Shown: positions 37,690 through 50,215, counted from the first letter of the stretch. The stretch: DNA of 64,000 nucleotides from Anniella stebbinsi (GCA_029215795.1 JARDYH010000005.1:16462001-16526000), one strand, 5' to 3'. Numbers and translations are program-made. The notes: generated by a model not told the origin, from the sequence alone.

Positions 37690-39850
37690 GAATGAACTTA
37701 TGAAAAGTCATCAGGATCTATCCCACAGGGCAACTGACTGTCGATGACCCTGTAGAAGTGTGTGTGTGTGGTGGGGGGAGAGTCCAGGTGGAACGGGAGC
37801 AGGTACCTGGTCTCATCCTTGCCTACCCCTTTCTCCTTTTCGTAATCTTTCCCACACAAGGTGGCTGATAGTATAGGGCATGTAATGGTAGATGGACATG
37901 TCTAGGATGGGGGTTTCCAGATGGAGAACACCCTGAAGCCTTCCTCATCTACTCCCCTTTCCTGCAGCAATACTTCCTACAGAGCAATTGATCTGTGCAA
38001 AGATGCATTTTAGATCACATCTAGCTTGGCCTGCCTCCCACTATTACTACTCCGACTATTTTTGTACAGAGTTGTATGCATTTGGGAAAGGGTCTCATCT
38101 CCCCCCCCCCACAATGCCCATCCTCTACCACATGCATACATATGCATTTAACCTCCCTTTTCTGTACAGAGGTGTGGCTGGGGAAACCTCATCATTTTCA
38201 CTAGAGAGCAGAGTGGGGTTCTTCTGGTAGAAACTTTTTCAGCCAAAGCCTTCAAAGAAATTAACAATATGGCCAAATAAAACTCCACCAATAGCTTTTC
38301 TACACCAGGTTGTCAATCCTCCGTATCTACTTTCACTTTTGTCCCAGAATTGAGATCCGAGCGTTACATGACAAGCATTCCATTTCTTGCTTTTTTGCTA
38401 CATAACCTCTAGGTGGCACTGTGGTATAGCAAAATAGTGCAAATAGACAGGAAGAAATCACACTTTCTTCTGCTTTCACAATTGAATGCCCCATTTTCCC
38501 CACTCTAAAAAAAAATTGCAAAAGTGCTGGTTAGACACAGAAGTGAAACTGGAAGGTCACAACATTGTCTAAAGAACCGGAAAACAACTGTGAGTAGGGA
38601 ATGACAAGTGCACAATAAATGCCATGTGTAGAAAAACCCTTCCTGTACTTGCAATTCTGGATATATATTTTTCAAAGCATTAACAGTCTATGCTGCATAA
38701 ATGCTTTATTTTACAGTCTTTAGTAGCAGCAAAACCAACCATTTTAAACCAGTGGAAAAGTTCAGTGGACTTTTCAATCAAGGGTTTGTTTCAGTGACTT
38801 TGGGATTACTTATTAATGGAGAAGATTACCCACCAGAAGAAGGTTGTTAAAGGTTATGCAAAACCTGAATCTTTTAATGTAACATGGTACATGCCAGACA
38901 CAAGTCCCTCCAGATCATTATAAGATTTTGCTGATCTACAAGAGAAAATAATTTCAGCTAGACAGTTTTGCAATTCTATTGTCTATAAACCCTAACTGAA
39001 TTGATTGTGTTTGATTTCTTTCTTTGACTTTTTCAGTCTATGTTTAGCCCATGTTAATTGGACTGGGTGGGGGGAATGATATAACAAAGTTTAAAAGAAA
39101 GAGAAAAAAGAGTGAGGGATAATGAAGGAAAAATGGTGGTGGGGCAAACTAAAATGATATGTTTGGGATTCCACCCTAGTCTAGATGCAGGACAGTCCAA
39201 ATCAGATGGGGAGAGTGCTTTCTCTCATACTAGCTGGAAGTCACAAATAGCATAACTTGTGAATGGTGGTAATTAGCATCAACCCAAGATTTTTTGCTGC
39301 CTGAGGAAGAGCAACAAATGGTAACCCTGAACCCCTCCCCACAAAGTTACGTTGCATAGAAGCCAAGGTAAGCCAAGTTACCCCAGTTTGGTACCCCAGG
39401 CAGAAAATCCCACAAGCCCTTCTTCCTCCCTCCCTGGCATTAAACTATAAAATCATAATCAATTAAATGACAATTTGCTGCGCTTTTGTGACACTCCCAA
39501 ATCATCTGCCTAAGGCAGCCATCTCGCTTGGACTCATGACAGAGCCAGCCCTGGTGCTGAGGCACATTACCTAATGCAGGGGAATGTTCCCAAATTAACT
39601 AAATTCAATCACTTTAATATGCACTTGTGATCTTGGCCCATGCCGCCTCTGTGTGCCTCTTCCAAAATTACAAGCAGTGCTTGCTCTCTCTCTCCAAGAC
39701 ACATTTGACTAGCTGATGCCAAGCACATAGAAGATTTTGTCTTTTTCTTCCTAAACAGCTGGTTCTTGTGATGCTCCGGAAACCACTTTTGAGATCCCCT
39801 TAAAATTATTTCAAGATTCAAACCCAGCTTTGCTCGGAGAAGCCAGGGCT
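37690..39850. other. Long stretch poor in repeats, no gene seen
   Basis: No recognisable transposon copies and no open frame with a domain. The section 38600-39060 is AT-rich with many homeodomain/SOX-like words and might be conserved non-coding DNA. Confidence 0.35.
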
Positions 39851-39852
39851 TG

Positions 39853-39855
<3 letters not shown>

Positions 39856-39921
<66 letters not shown>
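39856..39921. repeat. (GT)n(GA)n compound microsatellite
   Basis: About 14 GT units followed by about 19 GA units without interruption. Confidence 0.95.
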
Positions 39922-39923
<2 letters not shown>

Positions 39924-40496
39924 CCCTGATGACTTGAGGTCTGTTGGGTGTACCAGCTGCTTATTAATCTCTGGGCACAATAATTCAAGTGGCTTTGTGA
40001 GCTCCTTCTCCAATATGAATACCTACTGAATATACAAAAGTCTCGAGTTGCAAAGGCCATTAGCCCTGCGTTTCCCCTACTTCCAATCTCCCATATGGAG
40101 CATCTGTGTACAGTGGGAGCAAGCCCTGGGGAAGGAGAGATCGGTAGAAGAATGTATTGCACCCTTTCCCATAATATTCTGCCCAAACCACTGATCACTT
40201 GTCACATCCTGTTGCAGCGAATTCCATGGCAATTATGCATCATATGAAGTAGCACAGACCTTTCTGTTTGTTCTGAACCTATATCCCCGCTGCCCCCAGT
40301 TTCATTGGTTGACCTGAAGTCCTGGTATTATGACTATGTAATTTAAGAAGAAGAAAAATTTGTTCTTCTGCAAAGGGCTTCAAATGGTATACATAATCCT
40401 CCCATTGGTTGTTTTAATCCTTACCACAACCCTGTTAGAGACAGCAGCTAGCCCAAAGGCAACCAACAGTTGAGTGTTCACTTGCACATCGCCAAA

Positions 40497-41050
40497 TTAG
40501 GGGAAATGCATTGTCAAAAAAAGAGGACAAAAGAGAACACAGATCTGCATAAAATTTACATATGCTCATTTAGATTTATAGATGCAGATTTAGACATTGT
40601 TGTTATAATATACATAGAAAGTCTATATCTCACTCTAGTAGGGAAGACCGTGACCACTACGTGACCTGTGTGCTTACTGCTGAGTCTGCTGTCCAGGGGC
40701 TGTTGTTGGGTTACTTGATGGGTTACCTAGGGAGGTTGTGCGCTCTCCCACACTAGAGACATTCAAGAGGCAGCTGGACAGCCATCTGTCAGGTATGATT
40801 TAAGGTGGATTCCTACATTAAGCAGGGGGTTGGACACAGTGGCCATATAGGCCCTTTCCAACTCTACTATTCTATGATTCTACTTCAAAGCTCCTCCTAC
40901 CCTCCCTTCTGATGGTTCTGGATCTTTAAACTGGGCTTGGACTGGACTGTCCTTCAAACAGAGTCTGCTTTCAAATAGAAAACAATCCCCTGACAGCCCT
41001 TCAAACAGAGAACTGTCCTCTGTAAAAGAAGACACAGGGCCACCCCAACC
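40497..41050. repeat. Unclassified repeat X, copy 2, split by CR1
   Basis: AAAAAAGAGGACAAAAG, GACCTGTGTGCTTACTGCTGAG and GAACTGTCCTCTGTAAAAG match copies at 7770 and 55300. The CR1 tail at 40730-40883 is inserted in the middle. Confidence 0.7.
40730..40883 (+). mobile_element. CR1 LINE 3' tail
   Basis: CCTAGGGAGGTTGTGCGCTC, CAGCTGGACAGCCATCTGTC and CTACTATTCTATGATTCTA, the typical CR1 3' end, inserted in repeat X. Confidence 0.9.
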
Positions 41051-41624
41051 AACAAGCTTTGAGACTATCTGAAGGTTTGAACCCAGGCCTCCCCAATCTT
41101 ACTGCAGCACTTCTCAACTTGCTCAACAGGATCAACAGTTCCTTCTTCCCACCCTATTTATAATGTAATCTACACCCCCACCCTAATTTGGATATTCCTT
41201 TTCACCCAGAATCATTCCTGGCCAAACAGGTTCTGCTTGTAGGCTTTTGAAGTGATACAAAACCGATTGAATAGAAATACCCATGAGAAGAGTGAGTATC
41301 ACACGAGCAATGCTGCCTCTGTCATGCCACCTTGAGTCAAATCATTATGAATGTGGAATAAAAAGCAGGTTATAACATGATGAAAGTGGCATATGGCATG
41401 TGTCCTGTGCCCCAGCAGTTATCAGTGCACTTTAGTGCTGCTATAAGGCAGTAGTGTGGATCTGGCCCCAGTTTCCTCGCGATCCCTAATTTTATGGGAT
41501 TTGTTTGGTTTTTCTCCCTCTGCAAAATAATTAAGGGATAGCATTCATGGATAACAGTCAATATCCCCTCTTTCCAAGAGCCATCAAAAGGTCTCTGCTG
41601 CAATGCAGGGAACATCTCTTTTTT

Positions 41625-42060
41625 TAAAAAAAAAATTATTTATTACATATTTATAATGCCCAACAGCCAAGGCTTTCTGGGCTGTTAACAATTAAAACAA
41701 AACCACAATATAATTCTTGATGCATGCAGGAGTTGATATGTCTGATAAAAATGTGGCCAGTAATTCAGGGAAAGCTTCCTGAAACAATGATGTATTCAGG
41801 CACTGCTGGAAGCAATACAACATTGGTGTCTGCCTCATCTTCAAAGGCAGGGAATTCTATAGGAAGGGGGCCGCCACACTGAAGGCTCTTCTCCTGGTGG
41901 GCTCCCACTGGACCTACCAGGAGCATGCCCTCTGATGGGCTCAGTGACCAGGCAGGTTGGTAAGGGAGAAGACGCTTTCTCAGGTATCTTGGTCCCAAGT
42001 TGTTTAGGGCTTTGTACACTAGTACTAAAACCTTAAACATGACCCAGTAGCAATGCATAT
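41625..42060 (-). mobile_element. L2-like LINE C terminus and UTR, reverse orientation
   Basis: On the minus strand VLVLVYKALNNLGPRYLRKR then LLPYQPAWSL matches the ALN.LGP.YL...LLPY motif of L2-like ORF2. The 3' tail contains TTTATAATGCCCAACAGCC (reverse). Confidence 0.8.
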
Positions 42061-42694
42061 ACATATATTATTTTGGCCCACCCGCCACTATACTATAGAA
42101 GCATGCATGTACACCATTGGGTGATGAGTTGGATATAACCCCCCCCCCAATGTTTTCAAACATGGTTTGCTCTTGCTACAGCAGGGAGAATGTGTGTAGG
42201 ATCTAGTGTCTAGAGCAGGAGTGGGCAGAAGGGGTAGCTGGATCTCTGGATGATTTGTTGTAGATGGGCAAGGATTTCTGACTCCCAATTGTTTAACAAT
42301 AGTAGCAATGGAAGGAGTCCACCTCGCCCAAACTTATGCTGTGGAAATGAAAAAAAGCTTGGGGTAACCAGGAGTGGATTTTAGGGTGGAAGGACTGTGT
42401 GTGCTCCATTCATTTCTGGTACTTCTGGGCTCAGAATTCTGTATGGATTTTGCATCAGACCCCAATTGGTGCATCTTAGGGTTCTATTTTTTTTTTAAAA
42501 AAAGAATACAGTAGATCCCGCAGGTCTGAAATCTTTCCACCCTGGTCTAGGGTGTAGAGGGCTAGCCACAATTGAAATATATTGGCACCAGGTGGGCAGG
42601 GACATTCCTGGATAGGAGCAGGAGGGCCCAGCTAGAATATAGGTCTACATTTCTTCCTACCTCTAAGCAACATCCAAAAAAAACACTTAAAAAC

Positions 42695-43437
42695 TAGGGA
42701 TGTGTATCGTATCATTAAAATGTACGATAACGATATGATAAGGTCATTTTCGTGCATGTATTTTAACGATAACGATACGATAGAAAAACGTACGATAATC
42801 ATCGGAGACGATAATTTTTGGGCAATTTTATCATTTTATCAGACTACCATATAAATATACCTATAACTTCTGTATTTTAAAAGTTAGAGGCTTGAAACTT
42901 GGTCACAGTGCTTATGGGGTTATGCCTAAGTTTGTGTATGAAATTTGAGATTGATCCCTCCAACCCTCAATTTTATATGATTTTTTTAATGATCGTTTCC
43001 GTTCTGACAGATCAGAATGACAGCTCGCCATGTGCATTCATTCAGACCTGTCAGAACGGAAGCAATCTTTAAAAAAAATCATATAAAATCGAAGGTTGGA
43101 GGGATCGATCTCAAATTTCATACACATACTTAGGCATACCCCATAAGCACTGTGACCAAGTTAGAGGCTTGAAACTTGGTCACAGTGCTTATGGGGTATG
43201 CCTAAGTATGTGTATGAAATTTGAGATTGATCCCAAGAAGAAGTTTTGATCGATCCTATAACAGAAGTTATAGGCATTTTTTTCTTTAAAAATAGGGCTG
43301 CAAAAAATATCATTTTTTCACGATAATTATCGTGAAGACGATACAGTTCACCTACGATATGAATGAAGATGATAATTTTTTTGGTTCGAAATGACGATAA
43401 CGATAAACGGCGATATTTTTTGCCATGCACACCCCTA
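42695..43437. mobile_element. 743-bp palindromic hAT-like element with perfect 8-bp TSD
   Basis: The ends TAGGGATGTGTATCG and ATGCACACCCCTA are inverted repeats. They are flanked by identical TTAAAAAC (42687-42694 and 43438-43445). Inside, GTTCCGTTCTGACAG and CTGTCAGAACGGAAG form a central inverted pair. A segment containing GAGGCTTGAAACTTGGTCAC appears in both arms. CGATAACGAT-rich subterminal blocks lie at each end. No transposase frame is present. Confidence 0.9.
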
Positions 43438-43799
43438 TTAAAAACACATCCAGGAATGTTAATCTTATTGGTGAACTTGTTAGCAATTTGCTTGTAGGCC
43501 TGCTGCTTTTACTTTGATGAATGTGTCCTATTGTCTTGTTCAGTTTTAATGTCTTGTATACTGCCATGAAAACTAATACAACAAAGGGTGATGTATAAAC
43601 GTTTTAAATAAAGAGAATGAGCAGGCAGGCACACAGCTCAATCATATAGATGAAAACGCACTCCAATCTCCCAGATGCGTGGTGCGAATCGCTGCATATA
43701 GGAGTATGGATGCTGGAGAATTTCGACACAGACCCGAATGAGGGCGGATTCCTAGGAATCCAACCTGCAGAGTCCACAGTAGAATGGCTTTCCCTGCTA

Positions 43800-43919
43800 G
43801 CGCATCCTCAGGATTTCGCGCAGCATTTCCCCCTCTTTAAACAGGGCACAATATGCCAATGGTGGCTGCATGTTGTTCCCCACCTCGATCTAGATGGAGA
43901 GGCGGGTAAGAAATAAATC

Positions 43920-43966
<47 letters not shown>

Positions 43967-44190
43967 CTTGGGCAAATTATGTACGTAATTAATATATTTT
44001 AAACCATTTGTGGCCATAAAGTGCTTAGTTATAAAGTGTGGCCACAATTTACGTATAACAGAGTGCTTTACAACCACAAATGGCATCAATTACGCTAATT
44101 GCCGTCACAATTTGCCCAAGGTGTACTCATTGTGTCCACAATTGGCATATCTTGCCCTGTTTAAAGAGAAAACAACAGTGCAAAATCCAG
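43800..44190. mobile_element. Palindromic MITE interrupted by an L2-like tail
   Basis: CTCTTTAAACAGGGCACAAT (43837 on) is repeated inverted as ATCTTGCCCTGTTTAAAGAG (to about 44169). CTTGGGCAAATTATG (43968) pairs with CACAATTTGCCCAAG (about 44105-44119), and ACCATTTGTGGCCATAAAG pairs with TTTACAACCACAAATGGCAT. The left arm is broken at 43870-43966 by a LINE tail and (ATT)n. Confidence 0.8.
43870..43966 (+). mobile_element. L2-like 3' tail with (ATT)n
   Basis: TGTTGTTCCCCACCTCGATC, AGATGGAGAGGCGGGTAAG, AAATAAATCG and then about 16 ATT units. The same GGAGAGGCGGGT word precedes the (ATT)n at 58243. Confidence 0.75.
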
Positions 44191-44694
44191 AAGACATGGC
44201 AGGGGGGGCTCTGGGGAAATCCGCTGAGTCCCAAGAGGGCCAGATTTCCCTGTGATGGTCACCTCCCCAGACCAGACTAGAGTGTCCCACTAGAGTGTCT
44301 GGCAGTTTCTCTCACTTTGGAAATGACTTGTGCCGTGTTTGCTGAAAAAACTCTCCTTCCTCCGTTGCTCTATAAATTGTATTGACATCAAATTATTCTT
44401 TGTCTGTTACCAGTATTGTGACTGAAACAACAGGTATGACAACAGGGTGAGTGCAGAACTGGGTCACATGTTGCTGGTGGCAATGTTGAACTTGGTGTTT
44501 GTGCTCTTTTCATAAGTGACAAGTAAATCTATAGTTGCTTTTTGCTACAATGTCCAGAACTATACGCACATTTAGGTTCTCTCTCCATACTTGGCTCTGG
44601 TAGCAGATCCCAAAGTGGCTCACCAAATCACTTTTTATATTTGCGTCAGGGGGGAGTTAAAACAAGGTTCGTTTGACCTTGTGTGTTCAAGCTA

Positions 44695-44738
<44 letters not shown>
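44695..44738. repeat. (ATT)n microsatellite
   Basis: About 14 uninterrupted TAT/ATT units. Confidence 0.95.
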
Positions 44739-44809
44739 GGATCCCTGTGGTCCAAAAATGTGGTTTGAAATAAAAAGCATATTCAGGATGTCTTAACTCT
44801 TAAGGGAGG

Positions 44810-44941
44810 GGTAAGCAAGCTGGTTCCCTTCAGATGTTTTGGGCTACATCTCCTATCATTCCTGAGCATTGGCTTTGCTGGCTGGGGCATATGGCAGTTG
44901 TTGTCCAAAACAGTTGGAGGGCACCAAGTTGCCTATCCCTC
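44810..44941. mobile_element. Palindromic MITE, ACTACAACTCCC family
   Basis: GCAAGCTGGTTCCCTTCAG ... GTTGTCCAAAACAGTTGGAGG ... CCAAGTTGCCTATCCC. Confidence 0.75.
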
Positions 44942-44989
44942 ATTTAAGGCATAACTAAATTGTACAAAATGATCCAGAGTTGCCATGCT

Positions 44990-45095
44990 TGCTTATGAAC
45001 ACAAGAAGAGGCTTGTTGAAACAGATCAAGGTCCACCTAGTCCAGCATTCTCTGCAAGAATCCCAGCAACACAAGTGATCCATAGGGAGGGACAA
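44990..45095 (-). mobile_element. CR1/L3-type 3' tail, reverse orientation
   Basis: TGCTTATGAACACAAGAAGAGG and CCACCTAGTCCAGCATTC are the reversed tail of the family at 8710 and 28500. Confidence 0.65.
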
Positions 45096-45125
45096 ATCAG
45101 TCAGTTTCAATTTATCCTGCATTCA

Positions 45126-45127
<2 letters not shown>

Positions 45128-45158
<31 letters not shown>

Positions 45159-45162
45159 TTTC
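45128..45162. repeat. (TTTC)n microsatellite
   Basis: About eight TTTC units. Confidence 0.9.
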
Positions 45163-45689
45163 TTAAATCTCAGATTCTTTCCTTCCTGGAGATGAAGAAA
45201 TTTGCAAATTTTGAAAACTTATCAAAAGCGACCTGAAATTAAATTCTCACCCATCTCAACAGACCAAATCCATTGGTGTGATTACTTGTGGATGTTGTCT
45301 GCTATGGATTATTCACAGTAGGGACCACTATTCCCAGCATTGAGAAGACCATGATGTAACTGCCCTGCCAACTACCTGTTAAAGATGAAGGATCTGGCAA
45401 GACAAAAGGGGCAGCTCTTATTCAGCACCCATAATCTGGTTGAATACACAGGGATTCAAATCCAGACTTTGAAGTGCTAAGCAACCAAAAGCCCAGGGTG
45501 GACAAATCTATGGTTTCACTTTCCCCTACATTCAATTTTTTTAGAAAATAATAATAATCTCAAGTTCTTTTTGTTTTTAATATGAAAAGCTCTGCAAATT
45601 TTGGTAAATTCTTATCAAAACCGATCTGAAACACAATTCATTCATACCTTCTGCTCGATCCTTCTCAATGGGATGGTTGGAACGCTGGA

Positions 45690-46254
45690 TACCCAAGGGC
45701 CGCTTGCCGGTCCAGGCCGGGCCCGTTTCAAAGTGATGGTATTAACTTTCAAAGCCCTAAACAGCTTGGGGCCAGGGTATCTGAAGGATATGTGCCTCCC
45801 ATATGTGCCTGCCCAGACCCTAAGATCATCCTCAGGAGTCCTTCTCCGTGAGTCCCTGCCAAAGGAAGTGAGGCAGGTGGCTACCAGGAGGAGGGCCTTC
45901 TCTGTTGTGGCACCCTGGCTGTGGAATGAGCTCCCTAGAGAGATTCACCTGGCACCTACATTATACTTTTTTAGATGTCAGGTGAAGATCTTTTTATTTT
46001 CTCAGTAGTTTTAACAGCTTATCAGCTTAATTTTTTAACTTTGCTGTTTTTAATCTGTATTTTAAAACTGTATAGATCTCTGCATTGCTGCTTGGTTTTA
46101 TCTTGGTTGTGCTTTTATACTGTATTTTATATTATGTTTTTACACTGTTGTTTGTTTAAATTTAAAATGGTTTTCATGGTTTTAATTTTTGTAAACTGCC
46201 CAGAGAGCTTTGGCTATTGGGCAGTATAGAAATGCAATCAATCAATCAATCAAT
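45690..46254 (+). mobile_element. L2-like LINE: ORF2 C terminus, 3' UTR and (AATC)n tail
   Basis: The open frame reads VLTFKALNSLGPGYLKDMC, RRRAFSVVAPWLWNELPREI and FFRCQVKIFLFSQ, the conserved end of L2-clade ORF2. It is followed by a T-rich UTR with GTAAACTGCCCAGAGAGC and an (AATC)5 tail (46235-46254). This is the best-preserved L2-like end in the window. Confidence 0.88.
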
Positions 46255-46259
46255 AGTCA

Positions 46260-48400
46260 TATTCACCTGATTTTAGGGCTAGCAGTGAGAAAGCTGGTGG
46301 GGAGGTTGTTCATGGGAAACACTTGTAAAAATAATGTATATGACAAAGGCATCTGCCAATTAAAGCTTCTTTAGATTCATAAGCTTTTATACAACACAGT
46401 AGTTGGTTCAGAGAATCCGTTTAGGCTGAGGTTTGTCTTGTCACCCTTCTTTATGGGTGATGTTTTTTTGTCTACCCTCCCTACTGTGCCAGTTGATTTT
46501 AAGTACTTGGATCCAGGATTTGTCAGTGAAATATATATGTGGTACAACTCCTAGTAAATGTAGGAGTTCCTCAAATAAACTTATGTTTATAATGATGCTG
46601 AAAAATGGGTGAGAGTTGCAGATGCAACCTAGGAGCAAGCATCTCTTCTCTTTAGTAGAAGTAATGACCCCCCCACCCCAATAGGTTCAACATTCAACAT
46701 TTCACAATTGTGTTGAAAATCCAAATCTTCAAGTCCTGCATTTCAGTAGAACCCTGACTTCTAGATGACAACATTAGCACTCAGGGAGCTCTGTATGGGA
46801 AGAACTATTTGAGTGAGGTATCATGACCATCATGAGTTTGCCCAAGACACTTTGCTGCCTGAGGAGAAGGACAAGATGGCACCCCATTCTACATACAGAA
46901 GCCAACTGGATTGGCTGTTGAATCTTATTACAACACTGAGCAGCTGAATCTCAATTCAACAGCACCCTCTACTGCACCTGAAAGAAGCAGGTCATTTTAG
47001 GGGCCCCTGGGCAGGCTATGTGGCACACACAAAACTATCTTCCAACATCTTGTCAGTGCCCCCCACTCCAGCATCTGTCACCTGAGGCTACCACCTCACT
47101 CAGCCTTATGATAGGGCCGGCCCTGCTTCCCACTATTGTCTCTGATGGTTCCAACAATATAGCAACTGCTAACTTGAGCAAAATCCTCCTGATCATTAGA
47201 GGTGCCAACTTGGCAAAAAAACCCCAAAAAAACCTGGCTTGCTGTTGTACGTTAAAGGAAAACATTTTATTTTGAAATAAAAAAATAACTTAAGTGGGGG
47301 CGGGCACAAATCTAAGAACTAGTAATTGATCGTGATTGATGTTCTATCATTTTTATTTTGATCAACCAGCCTTGACTACAAGAGCAGTCTTGTTTGCCTG
47401 ATCATCCCCGGGATGTGTGGGCTCAGCTCCGCTTACCAATATTAGGCATTCTAGCCCCTCATAAACTTTGCCCCTTTCCAAATGCTTAGCCAATAGGTAC
47501 AAATGGAAAACAGAGACAAGCCCAAGTTTTCCTCTAGATGGGCCCCTGAGCTCGTCTAGAGGACACATGTTTCTGGGTCTGGGTCTGCAGCAGAAGGGGC
47601 CATAGGACTCTTCATAACCTGGCCTCTGCAATTCCCTCCCCGCCCACTGGAACACATCTCTTTCAGACCTCTACAAGGCCACTTTTGCAACCTCGGAAAG
47701 CAGGAACCACAGTTCTTTGCACAGTAGCTGTGAGGGAGCAGAAGAGGGATGGGGCGGAGTGATCAGTTTTTGGACCCCCCCCTTCCCAAAGTCATAGCAG
47801 TGTCTACGGCTTCAGGAGGAGGGGGTCTGGACAATCCTACGGTCCCTGGGACACTCTCCAGGGACCATAGGATAGCTCTCTTAATTACTCTTGCCATTTA
47901 TTTGTAACTGATGAACATTGAACTGGGTGGGCCCCATTCAGTTCTAACTTTTGTTTATTCCAAAACGAACAACCCCCCCCCCCCCAGCTCCAATGCTGTA
48001 TGCCTTCAGGTACAATCAGACTGTCTAAGAAGAGATTTGGAGTCAGCTGAAGCTGTTAGAATTATTTTCTGGTTCATGGCTGATTTCCCCCCCCCCCCAA
48101 TTACTCCTGTTTTAATGAAACCTTATCTTTATCTCCCCGTCTTCTTCTTTTTGTATTTGATGTTTTAGTGTTTTATGACTTTGTAAGCCACTTCAGTTTG
48201 AAGTGGTATGAATATTAAAAATAATTTTAAAAAAGTGCATGTTCATTACCATCCTTGGGCCTTGTGGACAAAGGAGTCAGGAAGCCATGTTTCCTACTTT
48301 ACAGAGAATAGTCCGCTATTGGAAGGCATCCTCTATTTGAAGGGTTGTCTGCTAGTCCAAGTTTCTTTAAAATAAAGAAACATAAGAAGGGAGAGCAGAA
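46260..48400. other. Intergenic, no gene recognised
   Basis: It holds several poly-C runs (for example near 47972-47985 and 48089-48098) and a 97-codon minus-strand frame at 47655-47362 without a recognisable domain. A retroposon-like tail (ATGACTTTGTAAGCCACTTC) occurs at about 48174. Confidence 0.4.
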
Positions 48401-48409
48401 GCCTTGAGG

Positions 48410-48810
48410 TAGGGATGGGGAAGAAATTCATTTGCTCTTTCTAACCTAGTCATGAAACAAAATTCAGAGATCCTTCAAAATTCGCTCTTCTTTGAATTTT
48501 GCACTGGAGTTGTCCAACGGGGGAAAAAAAGCATAGAAAAATGTGTGTTCTAGGGAAGAGTGTAAACAAAAATGTACAACTTTGTGAAGATAACATTCCA
48601 AAGTACATTATATTAGGGGAAATTGTTTGCAAAAGCTCAGAAGATTAGGCAAAATTGCATACCAAAATGTATGTGTTAGGAAAAATGTTTTCATGCAAAC
48701 TTTTAAAAACAAATTCTCAAATTGATGTGGAAATGGGAAAAACCTGAACCTAAGATTGGAAAAATGAGAAAGTGAGAAAGAAGTGAAATTGACAGATTTG
48801 ACCATCCCTG
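48410..48810. mobile_element. hAT-like element, AGGGATGG family, copy 1
   Basis: Ends TAGGGATGGGGAAG and TGACCATCCCTG. Flanking 8-mers CCTTGAGG and CTTTGAAG agree at 6 of 8. It is homologous to 53386-53757 (GTATGTGTTAGG.AAAA, CCTAAGATTGG.AAA.TGAGAAA). Confidence 0.75.
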
Positions 48811-48965
48811 CTTTGAAGTTGCTCATCAATAGGTAGTAGCACCTGGTCAGTGAACTGAGGAGCAAACACATAGAGCACCTAGCGGTCACAGTCTTCCCCA
48901 CTGGGGTGTACTGGAAGTGGTCATCCTAATCTGAAGTAGGAGAGGAATTGTGTTTTCCTTTAAGG

Positions 48966-49102
48966 CAGCCTTCTCCAACATGGTGCTCTCCAGATGTTTT
49001 GGGACTACAACTCCCATCAGCCTCAGCCATCATGGCCAATTGTAAGGAATGCTAGGAGTTACAGTCCAAAACATCTGGAGGACACCAGTTTAGGGAAAGC
49101 TG
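48966..49102. mobile_element. Palindromic MITE, ACTACAACTCCC family
   Basis: CAGCCTTCTCCAACATGGTG, GGGACTACAACTCCCATCAG ... GTTACAGTCCAAAACATCTG, GGAAAGCTG. Full length. Confidence 0.88.
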
Positions 49103-49109
49103 CCTATAG

Positions 49110-50215
49110 TATTTTCTTAATTGGATGCTGTGCATTCTACTTGCTCCATACCAACAGACACTTTCATTCTGTACACTTGTAAGTGGGCCATGAAGGTGTG
49201 GACAGAAGCTGGGGAGGAGGGGAGTTGTGCTCTTCTCCCTAAAGAATTTCTCTGAATAGTCTGAGAGCCACTGGCATGCTGTTGCCCTAGGCAGCCACCT
49301 ATGCCGCCTATTTGGGGTGGACCGGCTTACTTCAAAAATCACAAGCTGGACAGAATTTTTCTCTTGGAAAGTTCTGTCCAGCTCATTGGCAATTCTTGGA
49401 AAGGGAAATGAATTTGCCCCACAGATGTCCATTGTTTCATTTCCCCCCCCATTCCTCCCCCCTCCCAATTATCAACGGCTCTTTTTTCCTTTTCTCTCTC
49501 CTGGGTTCTGGAAATGCAATATTTCAGCCATCATCTCTCAGGTTGCTTCTGACCTACGTAGTTGTTGCACCTCACATCAGGGAATCGCTGGCTGTGGGCT
49601 AAACTATGCGGGCTGTTAAATGTGTGATTGATCTTTGAAGTGTCCAAATTGTTTTGTAAAACAGTGGCCGTGAAAGGCTGGTGTGATGTTGATGTGTAGG
49701 GAGGCAGAGTATCACTTTCTGCCCTTGCCACCCTCCCCACACCCCTGGGTGCTGAGATCCTCACAAAAACCACCCACCTGGACAGGGCCAGTCCTACCCT
49801 TAGGCAGGGTGAGACAGCTGCCTCAAGCAGCAGTTCTTGGGGGCGGTATGGAGATGTTTGAAGACAGAGCTGTGCGTGCCACATGACCTACCCTGCTGCC
49901 CTCAGGTGTGGTGGAGGATGCTGTCCTGTCACCAGGATTGAAGTAAGATGCAGCTGGAAGACTGCTTAGTTTCTGCATGTGGAATGGGAAGGGGGCACCA
50001 TCTTGTCCCCTGCCTCAGGCAGCAAAATGTCTTGGGCCCACTGCACTTGGAGCTGGTGATTTGCTGCAGGATGGAAGCCACTATTGACGCCAAGAGCAAC
50101 TTCCCTTTTGCAGATATCAGCTTTTGCAGTGAGAGGGGGGCAGTTTTGTTGGGACTACAGGGCATGGGGAGAGGAAGTGTTAAACTTCCTCCCTGTGCAG
50201 TACAATCCTGATCAT
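49110..50215. other. Intergenic, no gene recognised
   Basis: Contains an inverted pair AGCTGGACAGAATTTTTC / GAAAGTTCTGTCCAGCT (49346-49384) forming a short hairpin. Open frames of 60-140 codons lack domains. Confidence 0.4.
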
